Below the pieces are notes generated by a model. The model saw only the letters and a program-made list of their open reading frames with translations. It made no database searches and was not told the origin of the DNA. Of a stretch of DNA of 64,000 nucleotides, positions 24,753 through 33,573 are shown piece after piece. Positions within the stretch are counted from its first letter, which is position 1. Every line of letters starts with the position of its first letter. Made by a program: the position numbers and the translations under genes. The stretch is from Maricaulis sp965228215 (GTDB taxonomy: Bacteria; Pseudomonadota; Alphaproteobacteria; Caulobacterales; Maricaulaceae): NCBI GenBank assembly GCA_965228215.1, contig OZ245800.1, positions 1,798,001 through 1,862,000 on the forward strand. The letters are read 5' to 3'.

Positions 24753-26687
24753 ATGATCAATGTAACGCTCCCTGACGGATCGATCCGCGAACTGGCCGAT
24801 GGTGCATCGCCGATGGATCTGGCAGCCGGCATTTCCAAATCCCTCGCAAAGGCGGCGGTGGTCGCCAAGGTCAATGGCGAGGACTGGGATCTCACGCGCC
24901 CGCTGGAGGGTGATGCGGAAGTCGCCATCATCACGCGCAAGGACGATGAAGCCCTGGAAGTGATCCGCCACGACACGGCGCACATTCTCGCCCAGGCGGT
25001 CCAGGAACTTTTCCCGGGAACGCAGGTCACGATCGGTCCGTCGATCGAGGACGGTTTCTATTACGACTTCGCCCGCAACGAGCCCTTCTCGACGGAGGAT
25101 TTCGAGGCGATCGAGAAACGCATGGCGGAAATCGTCGATGCCGACCTGCCCTTCGTGCGCGAGGTCTGGGATCGCAATGAAGCCATCGCGAAGTTCAAGG
25201 ATATGGGTGAGGCCTTCAAGGCCGAGCTGATCGAGGACCTGCCCGAGAGCGAGCCGATCACGATCTATCGCCAGGGCGAATGGTTCGACCTGTGCCGCGG
25301 CCCGCACCTGCCCTCCACGGGCAAGATCGGCAAGGCCTTCAAGCTGATGAAAGTCGCCGGCGCCTATTGGCGCGGTGATCACCGCAATGCGCAGCTGCAG
25401 CGCATCTACGGCACGGCCTGGCTCGATGACAAACAGCTCAAGGCGCACCTGCACCGCCTCGAGGAAGCCGAGAAGCGCGATCACCGCCGCCTCGGCAAGC
25501 AGATGGAACTCTTCCACTTCCAGGAAGAAGCCCAGGGCCAGGTGTTCTGGCACCCGGCCGGCTGGACGCTCTACCGCACGGTGACGAGCTATATGCGCCG
25601 TCGCCTCGAGGACGCCGGTTACGTCGAGATCAAGACGCCGCAGCTGATGGACCGCAAGTTCTGGGAGGCCTCGGGCCACTGGGACAAGTACCGGGAGAAC
25701 ATGTTCATCTCCTCGATCGACCAGGAAGAAAAAGTCCTGGCCGTGAAGCCGATGAATTGCCCCTGCCACGTCCAGGTCTTCAACCAGGGCCAGAAATCCT
25801 ATCGCGACCTGCCGCTGCGCCTCGCCGAATTCGGCTCCTGCCACCGTTATGAACCGTCCGGCGCGCTGCACGGTCTGATGCGGGTGCGCGGTTTCGTGCA
25901 GGATGATGCGCACATCTTCTGCACGGTCGAGCAGATCACGGAGGAGGTCACGGCCTTTTGTGAACTCCTGAAATCCGTCTATGCCGATTTCGGCTTCGAG
26001 GATGTGACGATCAAGTTCTCGGACCGTCCGGAACAGCGCGTCGGGTCCGACGAGGTCTGGGACAAGGCCGAGGAAGCCCTGCGCATCGCGGCGGAGGCCT
26101 CGGGCCTCGACTATGAGCACAATCCGGGTGACGGCGCCTTCTACGGTCCCAAGCTGGACTTCGTGCTGAAGGATGCGATAGGGCGTGAATGGCAGACGGG
26201 CACGATGCAGTGCGACTTCAACCTGCCCGAGCGCCTCGACGCCACGTTTATCGGCGATGACAGCGAGAAACACCGCCCGGTCATGCTGCACCGCGCGATC
26301 CTGGGCTCGCTGGAGCGTTTCCTGGGCGTTCTGATCGAGAACTATTCCGGCAAGCTGCCCTTCTGGCTGGCACCGCGCCAGGTCGTCGTCGCCACGATCA
26401 CGTCCGACGCCGACGACTATGCGGAAGACGTCAAGGCGGCGATGAACAAGGCCGGCCTGCGCGTGGAAACGGATCTGCGTAACGAGAAGATCAACTACAA
26501 GGTCCGCGAACATTCGGTCGGCAAGATCCCGGTGATCGCCGTGGTCGGCCGCAAGGAAGCCGAAGAGGGCACGGTGGCCCTGCGTTTCCTGGGTGAGGGT
26601 GGCAAGAAACAGGAGGTTCTCTCCCTGTCCGACGCCATCGAACGCCTCGGTGCGGACGCCACGCCGCCCGATCTGCGTCGCGCGTAA
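24753..26687 (+). CDS. thrS: threonyl-tRNA synthetase
   Basis: 644 residues of a class II synthetase: N-terminal TGS domain (MINVTLPDGSIRELADGAS), editing domain with DTAHILAQAVQELFP and the metal ligands in QGEWFDLCRGPHLPSTG, catalytic core with MNCPCHVQVFNQ, motif 2 FGSCHRYEPSGALHGLMR and motif 3 AILGSLERFLGVL, then the anticodon-binding domain. It charges tRNA-Thr and edits Ser-tRNA. Length is normal. A large antisense open frame across it is a shadow. Confidence 0.98.
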   Translation: MINVTLPDGSIRELADGASPMDLAAGISKSLAKAAVVAKVNGEDWDLTRPLEGDAEVAIITRKDDEALEVIRHDTAHILAQAVQELFPGTQVTIGPSIEDGFYYDFARNEPFSTEDFEAIEKRMAEIVDADLPFVREVWDRNEAIAKFKDMGEAFKAELIEDLPESEPITIYRQGEWFDLCRGPHLPSTGKIGKAFKLMKVAGAYWRGDHRNAQLQRIYGTAWLDDKQLKAHLHRLEEAEKRDHRRLGKQMELFHFQEEAQGQVFWHPAGWTLYRTVTSYMRRRLEDAGYVEIKTPQLMDRKFWEASGHWDKYRENMFISSIDQEEKVLAVKPMNCPCHVQVFNQGQKSYRDLPLRLAEFGSCHRYEPSGALHGLMRVRGFVQDDAHIFCTVEQITEEVTAFCELLKSVYADFGFEDVTIKFSDRPEQRVGSDEVWDKAEEALRIAAEASGLDYEHNPGDGAFYGPKLDFVLKDAIGREWQTGTMQCDFNLPERLDATFIGDDSEKHRPVMLHRAILGSLERFLGVLIENYSGKLPFWLAPRQVVVATITSDADDYAEDVKAAMNKAGLRVETDLRNEKINYKVREHSVGKIPVIAVVGRKEAEEGTVALRFLGEGGKKQEVLSLSDAIERLGADATPPDLRRA

Positions 26688-26709
26688 GTCCGTCGCGGAG
26701 GCCAACTCG

Positions 26710-27921
26710 ATGAAGCCAGGTGAGCGCAGGATAGGTATTGCAGGCGTTGCTGCCTTCCTGCTCTCCTTTCCGCTCGCGGCGGCCAGCGGTCTGATAATCG
26801 CGCCGCTGCTGGCGATCCTCGGCATGGTGGTCTTCCCGTTTGACCGCAAGACCTGGGCGCTGACCGGATCGATCTGGCCAGTCGTATTGGGCGGAATGTT
26901 TCTCGCTTGGGTGGGGCTGAGTTTTCTCTGGTCGCCGTACGATAATCCCGAACAGATTCCCAAAACTCTGCTGGGCGTGCCTCTCTATATCGTGTTCGCA
27001 CTGAGAGTAGGCGGGCTGGAAGGCGTCTGGCGGGCCCGTGTGGAGGCGGCAATCATCTTCATGGTTGTCGCGCTTGGCCTGACTCTCATCGCCGAGATGA
27101 TCACGGGCGGCTCCGCCACGATGAGTTTCAAAACAGCGATGGAGGACAATTCCGCCATCGATCTGGTCACGCTCGAACGTAATGTCGACCGCAGTCTCGG
27201 GCATGCGACCGCACCACTGGTTTTGCTCGCGGGGCCCGCTGGATTGCTGGCTTGGCGTGAAGGTGGACCCGTGATCGCCGGTCTTCTAATGACGATGTGC
27301 CTCGTCCTGGCCTTCTCGTTCAATACCGAGGTGAATGCCGCGGCGTTTTTGCTCGCCACCATTGCTGCAGGCCTGGCAGCATTTTGGCCGCGGAATGCCA
27401 TGTCGATCCTGATCGGTGGCGTGGCCGGATTGTTGATGATTACCCCCTTCGTCGTTGCAGGGATTATCCAAGCCTTGCCGGAAGGCCTCGTCGAAAATCT
27501 GCCCTTGTCATGGCAATGGAGGCTCGAAATCTGGGCCTATACGAGTGATCTGATCCAACAGAATTTCCTGTTTGGTCATGGCCTGGATGCTTCGCGTCCA
27601 ATCAATCAAACCGCTCCGCTGGAAGGTTACCAGATCGATTTGCTGCCGCTTCATCCGCACAATGCAGCTCTCCATATCTGGCTCGAGCAAGGCTTGGTTG
27701 GTGCGGCGTTGCTTGCCGGTGCGTTGGTCGCGCTCGGAGGTCGTATTGCAGGAGCGCCACGCCTATCGAGAATTCAAGCAGTTGCCATCGCCTGGGTCTT
27801 CACAAGCTATGTTTCGCTAGTATTCTTCTCCTACGGTGTCTGGCAGGAATGGCACCAGGGAGCTGTTGCTTTGGCTGTTACCGCGACATTGTTTCTCGGT
27901 GCGCAAAGAAAAGCGGGCTGA
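26710..27921 (+). CDS. O-antigen ligase/polymerase-like membrane protein
   Basis: 403 residues with about ten membrane helices and the ligase-type large periplasmic loop ending in NFLFGHGLDASR...LPLHPHNAALHIWLEQGLVGA, in which the H-P-H-N block and the WLEQGL element are the Wzy_C/WaaL hallmark. It would join or polymerise sugar chains on undecaprenyl carriers. The start at ATG 26710 follows GGAGG by 8 bases; the frame extends into thrS. It opens a glycan block. Third-position GC is lower than in its neighbours (for example AATTCAAGCA, GCTTTGGCT), which suggests transfer. Confidence 0.85.
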   Translation: MKPGERRIGIAGVAAFLLSFPLAAASGLIIAPLLAILGMVVFPFDRKTWALTGSIWPVVLGGMFLAWVGLSFLWSPYDNPEQIPKTLLGVPLYIVFALRVGGLEGVWRARVEAAIIFMVVALGLTLIAEMITGGSATMSFKTAMEDNSAIDLVTLERNVDRSLGHATAPLVLLAGPAGLLAWREGGPVIAGLLMTMCLVLAFSFNTEVNAAAFLLATIAAGLAAFWPRNAMSILIGGVAGLLMITPFVVAGIIQALPEGLVENLPLSWQWRLEIWAYTSDLIQQNFLFGHGLDASRPINQTAPLEGYQIDLLPLHPHNAALHIWLEQGLVGAALLAGALVALGGRIAGAPRLSRIQAVAIAWVFTSYVSLVFFSYGVWQEWHQGAVALAVTATLFLGAQRKAG

Positions 27922-27927
27922 TGTAGA

Positions 27928-28932
27928 TTGAGACTGAGTGTTGTCACAGTGTCCTGGCGAACAGGACCGCACCTGATGGAGTGCGTCACGTCCGTGTTGT
28001 CAGCACCGGGGGTCGACGAGCTCGTACTGGTCAATCACGACAATCCTGAAGCCACCAACAAGGCGTTACGCGATCTCGCGGACGCCGAGCCGAAGTTCAA
28101 GCTGATCGAGACCGGTACCAATCTGGGTTTCGCCAAGGGGTGCAATATCGGTGCGCGGGAGGCGAGCGGGGATCTGGTCCTGTTCCTGAATCCCGACGCT
28201 GTTCTCGGCAAGGGCGTGGCTACGCGCCTGAAGGACTCGGCGCAGACCATGACCGGCAGTCCCTGGCTCATCGGTGCGTGTGTTCTGAATTCCGATGGCA
28301 CAGAACAGCGCGGCGCGAGACGGGGCGAACTGACGCCTCGGTCAGCCATAATCAGCTTCCTCGGGCTGCAGCGTATCTTTCCAAACCTGCGCGGAATTCA
28401 CCGCGAAGGGGAGATGATCCCTGAAGCCCTGCACACCACGCCAACCGTCTCCGGGGCCGCGATGATGATGGCCCGCGCCCAATTCCTCGAGATCGGCGGT
28501 TTCGACGAACAGTATTTCCTGCACGTCGAGGATATCGATATCTGCCGGGTGGTACGGAGACAGGGGGGCGCAGTCTGGTTCGAACCCCGGGCCAGCGTGT
28601 TGCACTACGGCGGCACCAGCAAGTCCAATCCCTTCAAGGTCGAAACCCACAAGGCGTCGGGTTTTGTGAAGTATTTCTGGAAATTCTATACGGCACCGCT
28701 GGAACGCGTGGCGACGATATTGATGATCCCGCCGATTTTCGGTGCGATCTGGGGTCGCGTCGCCTGGTTGTGGGTCCGCGGCACGGTGTCAGACCTGCTG
28801 CGCGGGCGGGAGGCGACCACTCGCCTCAATCGCATCCGCCAGCAACGCGACCGGCATGTGACGACACGTGTATTGCGCGACAGCGAGGCCGAGAACCCAG
28901 CCCGCTCGCCCAGCGATCGCGATCAGGACTGA
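27928..28932 (+). CDS. family 2 glycosyltransferase, TTG start
   Basis: 334 residues with a GT-A fold: LSVVTVSWRTGPHLMECVTS, LVLVNHDNPEATNKAL, GFAKGCNIGAREASGDLVLF with LNPDAV as the DxD-like site, MMMARAQFLEIGGFDEQYFL and HVEDIDICRVVRRQG. It resembles rhamnosyltransferase-type GT2 enzymes. The only start that keeps the first beta strand is TTG at 27928; the next ATG (27976) would delete it. It starts seven bases after the ligase gene ends, and the stop codons of this gene and the minus-strand HMG-CoA lyase abut at 28932/28933. Confidence 0.85.
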   Translation: MRLSVVTVSWRTGPHLMECVTSVLSAPGVDELVLVNHDNPEATNKALRDLADAEPKFKLIETGTNLGFAKGCNIGAREASGDLVLFLNPDAVLGKGVATRLKDSAQTMTGSPWLIGACVLNSDGTEQRGARRGELTPRSAIISFLGLQRIFPNLRGIHREGEMIPEALHTTPTVSGAAMMMARAQFLEIGGFDEQYFLHVEDIDICRVVRRQGGAVWFEPRASVLHYGGTSKSNPFKVETHKASGFVKYFWKFYTAPLERVATILMIPPIFGAIWGRVAWLWVRGTVSDLLRGREATTRLNRIRQQRDRHVTTRVLRDSEAENPARSPSDRDQD

Positions 28933-29832
28933 TCAGGCCGGAAACCCACCTGCTTTCGACAAGGCTGAATCCACCGGATGGCCCAGCCCGTCCGACTCCA
29001 GCCATTTGGCGGTGTGGATCATCTTGTCCAGATCAATTCCGGTCTCGAATCCGGCCCGGTGCAGCATATAGACGACGTCTTCGGTTGCGACATTACCGGT
29101 GGCCGCAGGCGCAAAGGGACAGCCGCCGATACCGCCGCAGGAGGCGTCAATGACATCGACACCATTGTCGACGGCGGCATAGATGTTTGCCATCGCCGTA
29201 TTGCGGGTGTTGTGGAAGTGCAGGCGTAGCTTCATATCGCCGGACTGCTGGCGGACCAGGTCAATGACCCTCGCCACTTTCCAGGGATCAGCGACACCGA
29301 TCGTGTCGCCCAAAGCAAACTCCACGGCTCCGGCGGCGCGGGCCCGGGCGGCGAGCTCGCCCAGGATGACTGGATCGACTTCACCGTCGAAGGGATCGCC
29401 AAACGCAACCGAGACCGTCACCGAGACCGGCACGCCCTCGTCATGGGCCAGGATGGCGATCTTGTCGAAGAGATCGGCGGTCTGTTCCGGTGTGGCGTTC
29501 TGGTTCTTCAGCCCGAAACCCGGCGAGGCCACCATCACGTAATTGACCTCGTCGCACCGGGCATCGAGCGCCCGGCGCATGCCGCGCTCATTCAGGGCGA
29601 GGCCGATATATTTCACCCCGACCTCGCGCGGAACGAGATCCATCACCTCGGGACTGTCGGCCATGGCCGGCACGAGTTTGGGATGCACGAAACTGGCCGC
29701 TTCCATGCGGCGCACACCGGCATTGATCAGGCGCCGCACGAATTCGATTTTCGTGTCCGTGGGCATGAGGACCGGGTCGTTCTGCAGGCCATCACGAGGC
29801 CCGACTTCAACGATCTCAATCTTGCGGGTCAT
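28933..29832 (-). CDS. hydroxymethylglutaryl-CoA lyase
   Basis: 299 residues of the HMGL/DRE-TIM family. Seen are VEVGPRDGLQNDP, the metal-site LRLHFHNTRNTAMAN, and DASCGGIGGCPFAPAATGNV containing the HMG-CoA lyase Cys loop. It splits HMG-CoA into acetyl-CoA and acetoacetate (leucine breakdown or ketone-body use). The start overlaps the end of the upstream glycosyltransferase gene by 17 bases (29816-29832), which ties its translation to an unrelated glycan gene. Its usual leucine-catabolic partners are absent. Confidence 0.9.
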   Translation of the reverse strand: MTRKIEIVEVGPRDGLQNDPVLMPTDTKIEFVRRLINAGVRRMEAASFVHPKLVPAMADSPEVMDLVPREVGVKYIGLALNERGMRRALDARCDEVNYVMVASPGFGLKNQNATPEQTADLFDKIAILAHDEGVPVSVTVSVAFGDPFDGEVDPVILGELAARARAAGAVEFALGDTIGVADPWKVARVIDLVRQQSGDMKLRLHFHNTRNTAMANIYAAVDNGVDVIDASCGGIGGCPFAPAATGNVATEDVVYMLHRAGFETGIDLDKMIHTAKWLESDGLGHPVDSALSKAGGFPA

Positions 29833-31639
29833 TGGACGCCTCCGCAGCGCAGCGTGTGAAAAGGATTACCAGCGTTGTGTCGTCACCGCGGGAGTAGTTG
29901 GTGCCAGCGGCGAGGCCCTGGTGGCAAACTCCGAGCGGATTTTGGTCGGCCGGCAATGGCCATTGCAGCCAGCTCGGACCAATGCCCTGATCAATTAGAT
30001 CCTGCACCGACCCCACATAACTTTCGCGAACCGCGTCATCCCGCGACAGGTCCAGCACAACCATGGTCGGTTCGTCCCGGCTCATGGCGAAGGCCATGAC
30101 TTCCTCTGCCGTCCCCAGCATCGTGTCGGTGCCCAGCGAGAAGACCAGGCTGGGTTCGGTATAGCTCGACGCCGTGACGATCTCGCGCGCGGGCACGCCA
30201 GTGATCGTGTCGGAGTATTCCCGCGCTGCTCGCACCTGGTCGGCCAGGCGTACGGCATAGGCGTTCGGCAAGGCGGTCGTGCGGGCCATGACATGCCAGC
30301 CAAGGCCAGCTGAGACCGCCAGAACTAACGCCAGAACCGCACCGCGTGCCTGCGCCATCAGGGCCGCGGCAGCCAGCATGGCGAACAGGATCGCGCCGGA
30401 GAGAATGATCGCGATTGCGTTCATGTCTGGCTCCAGCTGGAAGCCGCCCTGGAAACCACCCAGCGAGAGCCGGACCGCATCCCAGCTGGCCGGGTTGGAC
30501 CACATGATCGCCATGCCCGGCACGAGTATCGCCCAGACCAGAGCGGCAAAGCCGAACAGGCCTAGACTGATGCGGGACGGCCAGGCGCTCTCGCGCGTGG
30601 TCTGCATCAGCCCCCAGCCCGCGATCAGGGCGAGGGCGGGATAGGTCGGCAGGACATAGTGCGGCAGTTTGGTGGAGGTGAGTTCGAAGACCAGCCAGGT
30701 CGGCACGACCCAGCACACCAGGAAGCGCGCGGCATCGGCGGCGTGATTGTCGATCTTCAGGCGCAGCGTGGACCAGACGCGGCCGATGCCCTGCCCGAGG
30801 AAGAGCGTGGCGGGAAAGAGAAACAGCGGCAGGAGAAGCAGGTAATAGCCCGGCAGGCCGCCATGGCGTTCCTGCTCGTCGCCCACCTTGCCCAGCATGT
30901 CCTGGCCCAGGCTCTCGCGCAGGAAATCCCCGCCGGTGGCGTGCTGGATGGCCAGGAACCAGGGCACGAAAATCGCGATCGCCAGCAGCGGACCCGGGAT
31001 AAAAAGCAGGGGTTTCATCCAGTTCAGCCGGCGCTCCCAGATCGCAAGAGCAATCAGGGTCAGACCGGCGACCATGGGCGTGATCGGTCCTTTAATGAGC
31101 AGGCCCAGACCGATGCCGAACCAGAAGATCATCGAGGTCCGCCAGCCGCCATCGCCGGATCTCAGATTGGCCAGGGCCGCCATCGACAATGTCGTCGCAC
31201 CGGCCAGCATGGCGTCGGTCTTGGCGATCCCGCCTTCGAACCCCAGCAGCATGGTGGCAGCAAACAGCACAGACCCGGCAAAGGCCGCCTCGCGCCCGAT
31301 CAGCCTGATCCCGCCCCAGAAACAGGCGAGGGCGGCCATGATCACGCCAAGCACGGAGGGAATGCGGTAGGCCCAGATCTGCCGGTCCTCGACATCGGAA
31401 ACCAGCCAGACCGTGGCCGCCTGCATCCAGTAGATGCCGGCGGGTTTCTTGTTCCGGGCCTCGTCCATGAAACGGATATTGATGAGATCGCCCGTCTCGA
31501 GCATTTGCGAGGTCGCCTGGGCGTAGCGGCTCTCATCGCGATCGATCGGCGGCATGGTGAAAATGCCGGCAATGGCCGCCAGGGCGGCGATCAATCCGAT
31601 AATCACATAGGCGCGGACGCCCTCAGCGAGCTGGGTCAT
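29816..31639 (-). CDS. ArnT-like GT39 glycosyltransferase
   Basis: 607 residues with about 11 membrane helices. The family signature is near the start: FTMPPIDRDESRYAQATSQ with the catalytic Asp-Glu and DLINIRFMDEARNKKPAG, followed by a WLIKGPITPM-like segment (LLIKGPITPMVAG). The C-terminal ~150 residues are periplasmic. ArnT-type enzymes move sugars from undecaprenyl phosphate onto lipid A or proteins. Start at ATG 31637-31639 follows GGAGGGG by five bases; a start at 31660 is less likely. Divergent from the DPM-like gene, which would make its polyprenyl-phosphate-sugar donor. Confidence 0.88.
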   Translation of the reverse strand: MTQLAEGVRAYVIIGLIAALAAIAGIFTMPPIDRDESRYAQATSQMLETGDLINIRFMDEARNKKPAGIYWMQAATVWLVSDVEDRQIWAYRIPSVLGVIMAALACFWGGIRLIGREAAFAGSVLFAATMLLGFEGGIAKTDAMLAGATTLSMAALANLRSGDGGWRTSMIFWFGIGLGLLIKGPITPMVAGLTLIALAIWERRLNWMKPLLFIPGPLLAIAIFVPWFLAIQHATGGDFLRESLGQDMLGKVGDEQERHGGLPGYYLLLLPLFLFPATLFLGQGIGRVWSTLRLKIDNHAADAARFLVCWVVPTWLVFELTSTKLPHYVLPTYPALALIAGWGLMQTTRESAWPSRISLGLFGFAALVWAILVPGMAIMWSNPASWDAVRLSLGGFQGGFQLEPDMNAIAIILSGAILFAMLAAAALMAQARGAVLALVLAVSAGLGWHVMARTTALPNAYAVRLADQVRAAREYSDTITGVPAREIVTASSYTEPSLVFSLGTDTMLGTAEEVMAFAMSRDEPTMVVLDLSRDDAVRESYVGSVQDLIDQGIGPSWLQWPLPADQNPLGVCHQGLAAGTNYSRGDDTTLVILFTRCAAEASNDPQD

Positions 31640-31742
31640 GAACCCCTCCGAATGACGCAAGGCGCAGAAATCCCTCGCGTCGTGTGCAGAACCCGGTATG
31701 TAACGGGGCAGAGATGTTACGCAAGCTCAAGCAGACATACCC

Positions 31743-32477
31743 ATGAGCCAAATACCCGATATTTCTGTAGTCGTGCCCGCCTATAACGAGGCCGGCAATG
31801 TCGTGCCGCTGGCCCGCGAGATCGCTGAAGCCCTCGCAGGACGCAATTTCGAGATCATCTTCGTCGACGATTGCTCGACCGACAACAGCCGCCAGGAATT
31901 GATCGACGCCAAGACGGAACTCCCGATGCTGCGTGTCGTGGCTCACCGGCATAATGCCGGCCAGTCGCGCTCGGTGCGGACCGGGGTGATGCATGCCCGC
32001 GGCAGCGTGATCTGCACGCTCGACGGTGATGGCCAGAACCCGCCGGAAAACCTGCCGACCGTGGTAGATGCCCTGATGCGCGAGGACGCGCCGGAAAACC
32101 TGGCCCTGGTCGGCGGTGACCGCTCCGCCAATCGCCAGGACAGCGGCTGGAAGAAATTCGCCTCGCGCTTCGGCAATGGCATCCGCAAGCGGATGCTGAA
32201 CGATGATTGCAATGATACGGGCTGCGGTCTGAAGGCCTTCAAACGGGACGCCTATCTGCAACTCCCGTTTTTCGATCACCAGCACAGATTTCTCCCCGCT
32301 CTGATGAATCGCGAGGGATTTGTCTGCGAATTCAGACCCGTCACCCATCGTCACCGGACCATCGGCGCTTCGAAATACACGAATTTTGGCCGTCTTTTCG
32401 CCTCTTTGACAGACATGATGGGGATGATGTGGTTAAATTCCCGGGCGCGTAACCCGCGCGGGAGTGATGAATTCTAG
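31743..32477 (+). CDS. polyprenyl-phosphate glycosyltransferase (DPM-like GT2)
   Basis: 244 residues. GT2 core with ISVVVPAYNEAGNVVPL, IIFVDDCSTDNSRQEL, ICTLDGDGQNPPENL (DxD), and the DPM-type NDTGCGLKAFKRDAY and IGASKYTNFGRL motifs. No C-terminal membrane helices, so it belongs to the soluble group that loads a sugar onto a polyprenyl phosphate. The ArnT-like enzyme on the other side of the 103-base divergent gap is a natural consumer of the product. Which sugar is moved is unknown. Confidence 0.9.
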   Translation: MSQIPDISVVVPAYNEAGNVVPLAREIAEALAGRNFEIIFVDDCSTDNSRQELIDAKTELPMLRVVAHRHNAGQSRSVRTGVMHARGSVICTLDGDGQNPPENLPTVVDALMREDAPENLALVGGDRSANRQDSGWKKFASRFGNGIRKRMLNDDCNDTGCGLKAFKRDAYLQLPFFDHQHRFLPALMNREGFVCEFRPVTHRHRTIGASKYTNFGRLFASLTDMMGMMWLNSRARNPRGSDEF

Positions 32478-32534
32478 GGGCTTGCCGCGATAGGACCACT
32501 GAGCGCGAGCCCCGGAGAGGGAAAGGAAGACGAT

Positions 32535-33020
32535 ATGGCCGGTGGTGGGGATAACGGCATGTTGTTGGGTATGATGGCCGCCAATCGCGCACAGCGGGGT
32601 GGTCGTACTAAGGGGGATGGATCCTTGTTCAATGTATTTCCGCTGATGATTATTCCGGTGATTGCCTATGCGGCCGTCGCCACTCTGATGGGTGCCGACA
32701 TGTCGACGGGCGTGTTCACGGTGCCGATGGTGAATGGCGAGCTCCAGCTCTCCAAGGGTGATGTCCTCATCATCCTGGGCATGCTCACCCTCTTCATCGA
32801 ACTGATCAAATCCGCCGGTTCGGGCACGGCGACCATCGTCAATCACGGTCTCTCCATGGCCGTGTTCGTGGTCTGCCTCGCGCTCTTCCTTCTGGTCGGC
32901 ATGTTCGCGACCTCGGCCTTCTTCCTCATCACGCTCATGACGCTGATGGATACGGTGGCCGGTTTTGTCGTCACGATCGTGGCTGCTCGCCGCGACCTGG
33001 CCGTGGGCGGCGAAGCCTAG
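32535..33020 (+). CDS. integral membrane protein of unknown function
   Basis: 161 residues. A Gly/Met-rich N-terminus (MAGGGDNGMLLGMMAANRAQR) precedes four hydrophobic segments: FPLMIIPVIAYAAVATL, VLIILGMLTLFIELI, LSMAVFVVCLALFLLVG and AFFLITLMTLMDTVAGFVVT. I do not recognise the family. It lies 57 bases after the DPM-like gene in the same direction, so it may be its membrane partner. GGAG is found upstream and a strong terminator follows. Confidence 0.75.
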   Translation: MAGGGDNGMLLGMMAANRAQRGGRTKGDGSLFNVFPLMIIPVIAYAAVATLMGADMSTGVFTVPMVNGELQLSKGDVLIILGMLTLFIELIKSAGSGTATIVNHGLSMAVFVVCLALFLLVGMFATSAFFLITLMTLMDTVAGFVVTIVAARRDLAVGGEA

Positions 33021-33046
33021 CGCTTCCACCCAACGCACCAAGACAA

Positions 33047-33076
33047 GCGCCGCCTCCGAAAGGGGGCGGCGTTTTT
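33047..33076 (+). terminator. rho-independent terminator
   Basis: CGCCGCC (33048-33054 arm), GAAA loop at 33058-33061 and GGCGGCG with a T-G pair between make about ten pairs, followed by TTTTT at 33072-33076. It ends the DPM-like/membrane-protein unit. Confidence 0.85.
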
Positions 33077-33116
33077 CGTTTGAGCCGGGCGTGACCCGGA
33101 TCTCGTCATCGATGAT

Positions 33117-33203
33117 CTAGAAAATCACGAACACGACGGCGGCGCCGATGGCCACATCGCACCAGAAGCCGAACTTTGTGGAGCTGACGACACGGTCGAT
33201 CAT
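33117..33203 (-). CDS. 28-residue hydrophobic microprotein
   Basis: ATG at 33201-33203 to TAG at 33117-33119 encodes MIDRVVSSTKFGFWCDVAIG followed by eight residues ending AAVVFVIF. It has a short cationic head and a single hydrophobic helix ending in Phe. The ATG overlaps the stop of the 108-residue gene as ATGA (33200-33203), the coupling seen throughout this window, which argues for real translation. It would be a bitopic inner-membrane peptide. No family recognised. It is too short for most gene callers. Confidence 0.45.
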   Translation of the reverse strand: MIDRVVSSTKFGFWCDVAIGAAVVFVIF

Positions 33204-33526
33204 GCGCAACGCTCCATGCTCGGGCGATTGCTGACCGGGCCGGTCGCGGCCTGGGCATAGGTAAGGTGATAGCGCTGCAGCTCGCTGGTCTCGGCGCGGA
33301 TGCCGCGCTTGGGATTGCCGGCGATCACCTGGACCATGACCTCCGTCGCAGCGTTGCGCGCCCGATACGTCGTCTTCGCACGGGGCTTGGACGGACGCGG
33401 GGTCGGGACAGGAACCAGGGCGCGGCTCTGCTGCGACGGACGATCATTGGCACCGCGCGCGTCGGCCGCCGGCTGTACGCGCCGGGCGGTCGGGGTCGGG
33501 ACAGAGTGCGTGCGGATCATGGTCAT
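33200..33526 (-). CDS. Pro/Arg-rich small protein behind a CtrA-type box
   Basis: 108 residues. The N-terminal two thirds are disordered and rich in Pro, Arg and Thr (SVPTPTARRVQPAADARG, PVPTPRPSKPRAK). The C-terminal third is helical (AATEVMVQVIAGNPKRGI, ETSELQRYHLTYAQAA). No signal peptide. An alternative start is ATG 33520. A TTAA-N7-TTAAC site lies 32-47 bases upstream. The stop overlaps the start of a 28-residue membrane peptide. Function unknown; cell-cycle-linked expression is inferred from the site. Confidence 0.6.
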   Translation of the reverse strand: MTMIRTHSVPTPTARRVQPAADARGANDRPSQQSRALVPVPTPRPSKPRAKTTYRARNAATEVMVQVIAGNPKRGIRAETSELQRYHLTYAQAATGPVSNRPSMERCA

Positions 33527-33557
33527 ACCCGGTCATTCGCAAGGCCGATGCCAAGTC

Positions 33558-33573
33558 TTAATGAGGAGTTAAC
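33558..33573 (-). promoter_or_regulatory. CtrA-type binding site next to a CcrM site
   Basis: TTAA (33558-33561), a seven-base spacer and TTAAC (33569-33573): a full match to the CtrA consensus TTAA-N7-TTAAC of Caulobacterales. A GANTC methylation site (GATTC) lies at 33577-33581. The only gene it can serve is the one starting at 33526 on the minus strand, since the phaR stop lies behind it. CtrA boxes usually sit over the -35 of activated promoters, which fits the distance here. Confidence 0.6.

Noticed and set aside
24336..26963. 875-codon minus-strand frame over thrS
   Set aside because: thrS is unambiguous on the plus strand; the opposite frame shows no domain and is a GC-rich shadow.
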